Below, in pieces: positions 13,259-20,908 of a stretch of DNA of 64,000 nt; the stretch's first letter is position 1; every line of letters begins with the position of its first letter. A model generated the notes under the pieces. The model was not told where the DNA came from. It saw only the letters and a list, made by a program, of their open reading frames with translations, and did not search any database. Made by a program: the position numbers and the translations under genes. The DNA is taken from assembly GCA_027625915.1 (NCBI GenBank), contig JANTQA010000032.1, positions 13,966,001 to 14,030,000 on the forward strand, read 5' to 3'. Origin of the DNA: Anaeramoeba flamelloides (Eukaryota; Metamonada; Anaeramoebidae).

Positions 13259-13800
13259 ATAAACATATAGGGTTGAGCTCATTCCCGAATCTCGAATCAT
13301 TAGTTGTAGATAATAATGTACTTGAATCGCCATTAAAATTTCCAAAACTGAAAAAATTGAAAACATTGTGGGTAAATAAAAACCAATTAAAAGATTTAGA
13401 ACAACTACTTAGTTCAGTAAAGACATGTTTCCCAAGTTTAAGATATTTAAGTATGTTTGGTAACCCTTGTTGTCCAAATTTTTTTATTGGAAAAGATCAT
13501 GAGGATTATAAACGATATAGGTTATATGTTTTATATAAATTACCAAAACTGAATTTTTTGGATTCTTCACCTGTTCAAAAATCAGAAAAAAAAGAAGCAA
13601 AAAGAGTTGGGCAATTCATGTCTGTGAAAAAACCAAAAATGCAAAACACGGTTGTATTAGAAGATAAACAAAAGGTTGACATCAACACAATCGTAAAAAG
13701 AAATTCAAAGAAAAAATCGGCAAAGTTTGGCTATACAAAATATCGCTATGTTGGTAAACGAAGTGAAGGAAATCGTTTTATACGAGACGGTCAATTATAA
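7556..13800 (+). CDS. LRMDA-like leucine-rich-repeat protein, two exons
   Basis: The coding exons are 7556-7862 and 13271-13800, joined in phase 1 (G + GG gives Gly103) to give 278 residues. Residues 1-56 are acidic and Ser/Glu-rich. Leucine-rich repeats run from about residue 88, and the join restores an exact 22-residue period (VTSLDLSHNSLTKLEG, LESLVVDNNVLESP, LKTLWVNKN), which is strong support for this splice. The C-terminal cap has GNPCCPNFF, then DYKRYRLYVLYKLPKLNFLD. That cap is characteristic of vertebrate LRMDA (C10orf11), a protein mutated in a form of oculocutaneous albinism and linked to melanosome-related trafficking. The tail is basic. I chose ATG 7556 because translation from 7442 would add a hydrophobic, T-rich leader unlike the rest. 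Orthology to LRMDA rather than another LRR-cap protein is inference. Confidence 0.85.
9942..10197. mobile_element. M3 element copy 2, inside an intron
   Basis: The left end CTGGTATTTGAAAT follows TA (9940-9941). The right end TTCTTCAAATACTTG precedes TA (10198-10199). Ends match the other M3 copies with a few changes. The interior has a (TA)n tract (about 10038-10061) absent from shorter copies. No coding capacity. Confidence 0.65.
10622..10745 (+). repeat. R7 dispersed repeat, copy 1
   Basis: Its reverse complement matches 17630-17735 over about 100 bases, including AGTCACAGAAA, CTATTTG, ATTTATxxTTCAATAA and TTAATTGTGATC. There is no coding capacity. Function unknown. Confidence 0.7.
10785..11300 (+). 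repeat. R8 dispersed repeat, copy 1
   Basis: It shares an ordered series of blocks with 27795-28780: ATTCAAATTGGA, ATAATTTTGATTTT, TTTTTTCATCTTTT, AACTTGTT, GGTATCTAACCA, GATCAATCAATG and, after a gap, GGTATTTCTTCTAGAATTGA. The second copy is interrupted by an M2 element and extra sequence. Boundaries are approximate. Confidence 0.75.
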
Positions 13801-14159
13801 ACAATAAATTAATTTATAAATTAATAAATAAAATGGTATCAATAAAATGAAAGAATATTGAAATTCTTACCCTTATTTTAGAAATTTTTGAAATTTAATT
13901 TTTAATAAAATTGTTTGGTTGGTTACAAAAAACGACTGGTGCTAAATCCGGTAGACTTTTGCAGATTCTTGACCTAGCTAGATTTTTTTTTCAATATTTC
14001 AGACAACCTTAAAAAAAATAATTGATTTTTTACAAGAGAATACTTTTGACTAAGAAAAGGTTAGTCAAGATTTAAATTGTATTTTTCAAAAGTTTTTAAT
14101 TGTAAAATTACAAGATCCTATATAAATTATCTTTTCAAAAAGATCATTCTTTTTTAAAT

Positions 14160-14310
14160 TAAAGTCGTGAAAAACATAAAGGAAATGAAAATAATACTGG
14201 ATAAGATTTTTAATTGCGAATATTAGTAAAATTGTTGTATAATTTCATTTATTTAAAATCAAATCCTTTTTTATAAGAATCAAACTTTTTAAATTATAAC
14301 TCACCCACTT
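14160..14310 (+). repeat. Direct duplication, left copy
   Basis: It matches 14528-14685 in the same orientation: GATTTTTAATTG, GAATATTAGTAAAATTG, AAGAATCAAACTTTTT and TTATAACTCACCCACTTATTA recur in order. Similarity looks high but not perfect. The GTTTTTAATTG...TTAGTAAAAT motif also occurs in the large foldback family and in R7. Confidence 0.8.
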
Positions 14311-14315
14311 ATTAC

Positions 14316-14530
14316 TATTTGTTGAAAAATAAATGGATCAAAAATTTCATTCAGCTTTCCAAAAAGATGTTTTTGAATCATTTAACTTTTCAAATTTTTA
14401 ATTCTTAAAACCAGCTTAAATTATTAATTTCCGTTTTAGAATTAGGCACTTTGATTACTTGTTTTATTTCTTGAAAATTGATTATTTTGGAAAGATGAAT
14501 GAAAATTTTTAATCTTTTTATTTTTTAATT
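14316..14530. repeat. Inverted-repeat element, CATTCAGCTTTCC family, copy 1
   Basis: The left arm carries ATAAATGGATC then TTTCATTCAGCTTTCCAAAA. The right arm carries the complement, TTTTGGAAAGATGAATGAAAA. Related copies lie at 25505-25890 and 48605-48830. About 215 bases, without coding capacity. Probably a MITE; I could not define a target duplication because of AT richness. Confidence 0.7.
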
Positions 14531-14685
14531 AAAGTAGAAAAAAATACCGAACATGAAAAAAATCCCTGAGAAGATTTTTAATTGTGAATATTAGTAAAAT
14601 TGATATATAATTTTTTTTATAAAGATCAAGTTTATTTTTTAAGAATCAAACTTTTTCAAATTATAATTCACCCACTTATTAGAAT
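14528..14685 (+). repeat. Direct duplication, right copy
   Basis: Second copy of the 14160-14310 segment, immediately after the CATTCAGCTTTCC element. The arrangement could reflect recombination between copies or an insertion with a long duplication. Confidence 0.8.
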
Positions 14686-15381
14686 GATGATTAATGGAAT
14701 TACAGTTTTTCAAAACACCATTCAATCAATCAAAAAACAAGAATAAAAATTATCATTTTCCAAACTCTAATAAACCTCTATCAAACTTGGATAAAACTCT
14801 AAGCTAGTTCCAAGAAAGTGGGGGAAATTTATTTTTAAATATATTTATGTAACCCATTCTTCAAAAAAGTATTTAATTATATAAAATCATTAACCACCAT
14901 TTATGGATTCTTGATAATAATTCAATTTGTTTCTTAGTATTGTATTGTATAAATAAAATAAATTAAAATTTCTGATCTCGATTTTATCTGATATTTTTTT
15001 ATGTGCGAAATTGGTGTTTATTCTTTTCTTTTTAAGGGAAAAAATCATTTTCATAACTTGTATAATCTCAACAAAATTTATAAAATAATTAAAAACATAT
15101 AACTGTGTTTTTGTGTTTAAAAAAGCATTTGTACCCTTTCCATATTTCCTGTGTTTTATTGAAATTGGTTGTACATTGTTTTTACCAAAAAAAGTACTAT
15201 TTATTTTTTCATTTTTTGGAAATATTTCAACCAACGTGTTTTGATTTAAATGTCTTAGTCCAGTTCGTTCAACCTTGTTCAATATTAAACTTAATTTGGT
15301 ATTGTTGATTAACGAATACCATCACTAAAAAAGATTATTTTTTATGAAATGTAAAAAAAATTCCCCACCTTTTTGGAAATA

Positions 15382-15781
15382 CAGTCTTTCCAAGGCTACC
15401 GTGAATTTTTATATGAATCAAATCTTGGTGCTGATATAGATTTATAAAAAGTTGGATATGAGAATAAGAAAGCTCATATTGAAAAAAAATTTTCACAAAT
15501 AAACTTATTTGAAAGATTTTTTTGTGATAAGATCAAAAATATTTTCGGTATTTCAAGAGAAACTTTTAAGTGGCATCTCAACAGATTTTCCAGGTTTGAA
15601 GCAATTTAGAGATCTGAAAATTAATTTTTCTTAAATCAGAAAAAATTCTTGAATATCAGCTCATTTCGGAAATTTTTTTTTCAATATGAGCTTTATTATT
15701 CTCATATCCAACTTTTGAAAAATCTATATCAGCATCAAAATTTGATTCATATAAAAATTCACGGTAGCCTTGGAAAGACTG
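15382..15781. mobile_element. M2 MITE copy 1
   Basis: The two arms form a long inverted repeat: CAGTCTTTCCAAGGCTACCG at the left and its complement at the right, continuing through GTGAATTTTTATATGAATC, ATATAGATTT and TTGGATATGAGAATAA. TA flanks both ends (15380-15381 and 15782-15783). About 400 bases with arms of at least 110 bases, and no coding capacity. A 147-base copy lies at 28124-28270. TA target and CAGT termini suggest Tc1/mariner ancestry. Confidence 0.9.
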
Positions 15782-16294
15782 TAATATTTACAATTAAAAA
15801 TCTTATCAGATATTATTTTTATATCAGATATTTTTTCCCGGCTATACTTTGAAATATTTTTCTCGTCCTGTGATGGTTGCAAAAAAAATTCTTTCTAAAA
15901 GTTCACAAAAATTCGGAGAAACTTTATTTTTTAGAAAACTCATTCTTCAATTTCCCAAAAGACTAAAATCTAAATAATATCAAGATAAGAAAAAAATAAA
16001 ATGTTTATATTTAAATATAAAAATTGCCTCAGTACCCCTCTGTCAGGAGAGATGTCACATGCTCTCTTCAGAACAATTTTATTGTTTTTCTGATGAGCTG
16101 GGTTGTGAAATTCTTCATAGGCGATTTTAAAAAAATTACGTAATGGTACATAATTACATTAATTTAAAATTATGAACACTGTAAGAACGAGTAAAGAAAC
16201 CTGAAAATTTTTGTTTCTTTTCTTTGTTTCGAAATACAAAGTTTACCAAAAAAAAGTTCTTTTCTTTTTTTACTTCAAAAGAACAAAATTAAAA

Positions 16295-16331
<37 letters not shown>

Positions 16332-16866
16332 CAATTCAAAAAGCAAAAAAAATGTTTTTAAGATTAATAAAAAAAAAATGAATCTCTTAAAAAACAAAGA
16401 TCTTAAAAAAGCAAATCTTTTTGAGATATTAGAATTGACAAAGACACTCTGAGAGAACTACATTTGTACTGAGTAAATTATTTCAAATTCTCCACCGTTC
16501 CAAATTAAATCAAATTTTTTAAAGTGGAAATACGAATTAGTTGTTTAAATTGGTTTACTGTTTCAAAAAACGGTCATTAGTTTGATTTAAATCCTCTTCC
16601 AAAGAAATTAATAAGCCACAATCTATTTTTTTTGACAAACTATTTAAAGCCATAAAGCTACCATGTTTCGAAAATACCTAAAAATCGATCTCCAATCAAC
16701 AAAGGTTTTATATTTTTCAAAGTATGTTTAGGTTATGAAAAAAATAGTAATTGTGACAATAAAACATAAAGAGTCTCAACAAAATCGAGATTTTCCTTCA
16801 CAATTCTTTTTCTGTTCCTTTGAACGATTTTCAATTTTCTTAAATTCCAAAGATATTTCTGCATTA

Positions 16867-17026
16867 CTGGTATTTGAAGTCTAAATGGGAAAATATTTTC
16901 AAATCATTTTCCTTGTTTATGACAAACAGAGTTCCCTACAGGAGCAGGTTGTAAATTGGAATTTTGTAACAAAAAGGAAATTGTAAACCAAGTGAAAAAA
17001 TTTCCCATTTGAAATTCAAATACCAG
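16867..17026. mobile_element. M3 MITE copy 3
   Basis: 160 bases starting CTGGTATTTGAAGTCTAAAT and ending ATTCAAATACCAG, flanked by TA at 16865-16866 and 17027-17028. The arms also share AAATGGGAAA. No coding capacity. Confidence 0.85.
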
Positions 17027-17040
17027 TACTAAAAAACCAA

Positions 17041-17225
17041 AAGTTAAGGGATTAGCATCTACCAAGAAGAAGCCTAAGATTAAAATATATTGTTATTGGA
17101 CCATAATCTCATTCGTTAAACGTGTTTAAAATGTCTCTAAAAAATCGATTAGTCAATTAGTAATATTTGTTGATCTCTTCTATTAAAAATGATCTATGTA
17201 TTAGTAAAAAACCCAACAATTTCAG
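17041..17225 (+). repeat. R2 dispersed repeat, copy 1
   Basis: Matches 52438-52622 along its length: GGATTAGC, TCTACCAA, GTTATTGG, AAATGTCTCT, TAGTAATATTTGTTGATCTC, ATTAAAAATGATCTA and AACAATTTCAG in order. The 5' part has TTAGCATCTACC, and the second copy has GGTTCAAATGTC about 65 bases later. These vaguely resemble Pol III A and B boxes, so a tRNA-derived SINE is possible, but this copy's B-box-like site is degraded. Confidence 0.75.
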
Positions 17226-17629
17226 AATAAAAATGCATTTCGCCATAAATTTAAAGGTTGAATTACCAATATTCAGACTACAAAGCCACAAAATATCTTT
17301 CTTAAATATGTGGCGAAAGGTAGATTAATAACCAAACAATACAATTATTTTTTAAATAATTCAATAATTAACCAATAGATTGTTTTGACTAATTATTTCT
17401 GAAATATTGGAAAAATACTGATTTCAATTAAATTAATAAAAACAAACAAAAATAATCATGCCTTAGGTTTTTATGTTGATCATTATTAATTTAATTGTTG
17501 AAATTAAAAAATCTCAAAAATAGTTCCTTTTGGAAGTTCTAAATCTAAATTATTAAATACCAGAATATTATTATTTTGGTTATTATTTTTAGATTTGAGA
17601 AAACTAATTAAAAAAATATTGCCAATTTG

Positions 17630-17735
17630 AAAATTTTTAATTGTGATCCTTAGTAAAAAATCCAAAAATTTATTGTTCAATAAGATTTAAAATAGATTTT
17701 TTCGAGTCACAGAAACTATTTGAGCCTTAGTGCAC
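17630..17735 (-). repeat. R7 dispersed repeat, copy 2
   Basis: Reverse-complement partner of 10622-10745 (shared blocks AATTGTGATC, TTAGTAAAAAATC, GAGTCACAGAAA). Boundaries are approximate. Confidence 0.7.
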
Positions 17736-17931
17736 TAATATCATTTACACCAATTACAAAATACTTTAATTATGGAAAAATCTAGGGTGATGCTAATCCC
17801 TGTACCACAAAATTATCTCCAGACCCAACTTACAAACCAAACTTTGAACAACAATAATACTGTTATCAAAATAAAAGGTGCTCAAAAAAATTTCTTATGT
17901 TTTTAAAAATAAAAAGCCTTTTTTTTTGTTA

Positions 17932-18540
17932 TAGAAGACCTTGAACATCAACGGACCAAAGAAACTAATAATAAACCCTAAATAAATATGGTATTGATTT
18001 CTTAAAGTTCAATTATTTAAAAAGAAATCTAAAAATGAAGGATCAAATTTCAAATTTTATCTCAAAAAATACAGTCAGTTTCACTCTTAAAGCACAAACT
18101 TTCAACGAAATTTAAGGCACACAAAAAATCTCAAATTAAGGCACAAAATTCAAAGTCTAGTAAAAATAAATTGTAAAAAATGAAATTTCAAATTTTGTGC
18201 CTTAATTTGAGATTAATTTGTGCCTTAAATTTCGTTGAAAGTTTGTGCCTTAAAAGTGAAACTGACTGTAGTAAATTTTTGAAAATATTTTACATCATCT
18301 CAAAAAAAAAAAATTTCAAAAAAAGAGAGAATATTATGGAAAATTTTCAACAAATTTCATGAATAATTTAAATTTTACTGAAAACTTCAAGAGTTTACCT
18401 TCATAATTGATTTGAACTTGGGTATACCATTGTGTAATAAATTGGATTTTCCATTGGAAAAAGAAGAAAAAAAAGCACTGATTTTATTAGAAACACAGAT
18501 TATAGTTGTTGTTCACACATTATTTTGATCAATGTACTTA
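17932..18540 (+). repeat. R3 dispersed repeat, copy 1, split by M1
   Basis: Matches 31447-31845 (same strand) and 55690-56110 (opposite strand). Shared blocks include TATAGAAGACCT, AACAAAGAAAC-like sequence, GGTATTGATTTCTTAAAG, AAAAATGAAGGATCAAAT, TTGAACTTGGGTATAC and GATTATAGT. The M1 element at 18072-18268 interrupts it. The right part translates in one frame as DLNLGIPLCNKLDFPLEKEE, similar in another copy, so the repeat may carry a decayed coding segment. Confidence 0.8.
18072..18268. mobile_element. M1 MITE copy 2, inserted in R3
   Basis: A 197-base palindrome with the M1 ends (CAGTCAGTTTCACTCTTAAG on the left), flanked by TA at 18070-18071 and 18269-18270. The uninterrupted R3 copy at 31447-31845 reads AAAAAATAGAGTAAATTG where this one reads AAAAAATA, element, TAGTAAATTT. 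That supports TA as the target. Confidence 0.93.
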
Positions 18541-20282
18541 ACAAAACAAAAAAAAAACAACAAGATAAGAATTTAAGGGCAATCTCCCAAAAAGACAATA
18601 CTAGAAGAGAGTGGCTAAAAAGAAAATGGAATTAGACTTTTAATCTCATCTAATCCAGAAGAACTCCTAATTTTCATTAATTTATGAATTTGAAATTTTT
18701 CAAGATCAGACTCTTAATAATAAGTTTGTCAGTTAAACCAAAACCCAACCTTTGTTATTCAAATTCAAGGAGTTTCTAGTTTCCCATAAAAAACAATTCG
18801 AAAAAATCAACTCTTATCAATTATGGTTGTAGTCTCATTAAACTTTTACAAAGAAAAGCCCCGACTAAATGATTATGTAATTCTTTCATATAAATTTCAT
18901 TTATTCTACGAAAATCTTTCCTTTTTAATGAATCGATATTTGATTACGAAAAAGTTTATTCAATCAAAAAAATAATTAAGATACAAACTTTTTAACGGAA
19001 AAAAATTAACTGATTCAAATAAAAATTTTTTTTTTTTTTCTTAAGAATTGTTCTGAATTTACAAGTTGTTAACCTATAAATATATACCTTAAATACAAAC
19101 TGTAATCTTATAATAATTTATTGTCAAACCTAGAAAAAAACAAAAAAAATTGGTTTAAAGGTTTAATTCAAATCAAAAAATATAATAAACCACTTCCAAA
19201 TAATAAATTTGATATTATTCAAAATAAAAACTCAGTATCTATCTTTTCTTTGGTAAATGATAAAGAAAAATATATTCTTTATTAAAATTTTGAAATAATA
19301 AATTAGAAATTAGGGAAGCGCCATTAAGTTCTGTTAAGTGTAATAGAATATTAATAAGTACCATAAAGTGCTTATACTATTTTTATATTTTTTTTATTAA
19401 AGAAAAATTAAAAAAAAAAAATTCAAAATTAACTTTCAATTTCTAAAATAAAAAAAAAACATAAAAGAAGTTTTACAAGATTCAAAAGAATAAGAAAAAT
19501 CTGAACTTTACCTCAATTCTTTTAAATTCTGGGAAACATAACAAAAATTTCAGCCAAGTGCCTCGGTTTTCTGGAGTTTTCTATTATATATGTAAAATTA
19601 ATGTATTTTCTAAATTAAACAGAAAACTCAAGAAAACTTAACAAAGTTTTGTTTAAATTTAAGAAATAAACAGAAAATTTAATATTTTACTTAATTCTTT
19701 TGAATTCTGGAAAACCTAATCATATTTTTTTGATTTGTGAAATCAAATAAATATTTTTCGGTTATTTTCAGTTTTCAAATACTTTAAATATTTTTATAAA
19801 TCATAATCAAAAGGTACTAAATATAAATATTTTATATTTGTAAAAAAATTACAAATAATTGATTTTTCAAAAAGAAGTATCCATAATCTATTTTTGAAAA
19901 TAATAATAAACTCAGAAAAATGATAATAATTTTAGAAAAACAATTTTTTTTTATTGGGGATAATCTCCTAATGTAAACCATTTTCCAATCAGAAGGGCCC
20001 AGATGTAATGGGTAAATTGTATACTTTTAAGTGTTGTATGGATATTAGAAGAAAAAATTTTTTCTTGGAAAAGTTCAAAATTGAAATCATTTTTATACAT
20101 TATTGTTTTTTTTTTTTTTTTTCGATTTTTTTTTGAAACCTCATTCAGTTGCAAAAATTCTTTTTATTGCAAGATCAATAGTCATTTGGTAAAAAGGAGT
20201 TATTCTAAGGTCATTGAAACTGTGAAAATGATTGTTGAGAAATCATATTGATTTCTATTGGAATTTTATTCAATCTTTGATC
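18541..20282. other. AT-rich intergenic DNA with hairpin fragments
   Basis: Fragments of the AAGTGCCT...TTCTGGAAAACCTAA hairpin family occur near 19500-19720 (for example TCAATTCTTTTAAATTCTGG). Short open frames are lysine-rich noise. No gene was seen. Confidence 0.55.
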
Positions 20283-20449
20283 CTGATATTTGAATAATAA
20301 ATGTAAAAAATTTTCGCTTCATTTTAATTCACCTTTTCAAACAAAATTACCACAAATACCAACAAACTTTGTTTTATAGACTTAATTTCTAAAAAAAAAG
20401 TATGAAAAATGAAGTGAAAATTGTTTCCTATTTATTATTCAAATACCAG
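20283..20449. mobile_element. M3 MITE copy 4
   Basis: Left end CTGATATTTGAATAATAAATG and right end CATTTATTATTCAAATACCAG are inverted repeats of the family. The inner TTTTCGCTTCATTTT and GAAAAATGAAGTGAAAA also pair. TA follows the right end (20450-20451), but the left TA is no longer recognisable. Confidence 0.8.
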
Positions 20450-20819
20450 TAGGAGATCAAAACGAATATTATTGTTTTTCTCAATGAGGCATTAAGAATG
20501 TAAGTTTTTCAATTTTTAAGAATATATATTGATTAATTAGTTTTATTTCAGATGGATATCAACAATTCTTTGATCTGTATTATTCTGCTTATTTCTTATT
20601 TGGTATTCAAATGTCAATTATATAAAATAATTTATATTTGAAAAAATGTTGGTTCCCTTTGACAGAAACAAAGTTTATATAATAAAAATAAAAGAAGAAA
20701 AAATGAAAACAAGACTATATAAAATACAGGATAAATGAATAATTAAAGAATTTATTATCTAAACAATTAATAAAGAAAAAATAGCAAAATGGAAAAATAA
20801 AATTTGAATAATATCTGTA

Positions 20820-20829
20820 TGCCTTTATG

Positions 20830-20863
<34 letters not shown>

Positions 20864-20880
20864 TATATATATATATATAC
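20820..20880. repeat. (ATGT)n and (TA)n microsatellite
   Basis: GTAT/ATGT tetranucleotides run from about 20828 to 20862, followed by alternating TA to 20879. The tract lies just beyond the 3' end of the minus-strand gene at 20909. Confidence 0.95.
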
Positions 20881-20908
20881 CTAATTAATAGTATATTACA
20901 ATTCTTTT

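Larger units (their letters stand above)
7863..13270 (+). other. 5.4-kb intron of the LRR gene
   Basis: The donor is AG|GTTTGT at 7863 and the acceptor ATATAG|GG ends at 13270. Joining these sites keeps the frame and the 22-residue LRR period, so no missing exon is needed. The interior contains an M3 element (9942-10197), part of repeat R7 (10622-10745), repeat R8 (10785-11300), a (TTTA)n tract near 12463, a G-run at 13032-13040 and (CA)n(TA)n microsatellites at about 13221-13259, immediately before the acceptor. Open frames inside it (for example 11415-11612 and 12820-13086) are T-rich or unrecognised. The other two introns with good support here are only 126 and 381 bases long, so this one is greatly expanded. 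Confidence 0.75.
13801..15381. other. Intergenic DNA with a duplicated segment
   Basis: It contains a direct duplication (14160-14310 and 14528-14685) that brackets an inverted-repeat element (14316-14530). An open frame on the minus strand (14890-15282, 130 residues) has the phrase HRKYGKGTNAFLNTK, but matches nothing I know and may be a gene fragment. No other candidate was seen. Confidence 0.55.
15784..18071. other. Repeat-derived intergenic DNA
   Basis: It contains a poly-A run of about 30 bases (16296-16327), M3 copy 3 (16867-17026), repeat R2 (17041-17225), R7 in reverse (17630-17735) and the left part of R3 (from 17932). No gene was found. Confidence 0.6.

Noticed and set aside
14890-15282. 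130-residue minus-strand frame with HRKYGKGTNAFLNTK
   Set aside because: No recognised family and the downstream half is compositionally like translated intergenic DNA. It could be a gene fragment but does not meet the standard for a CDS.
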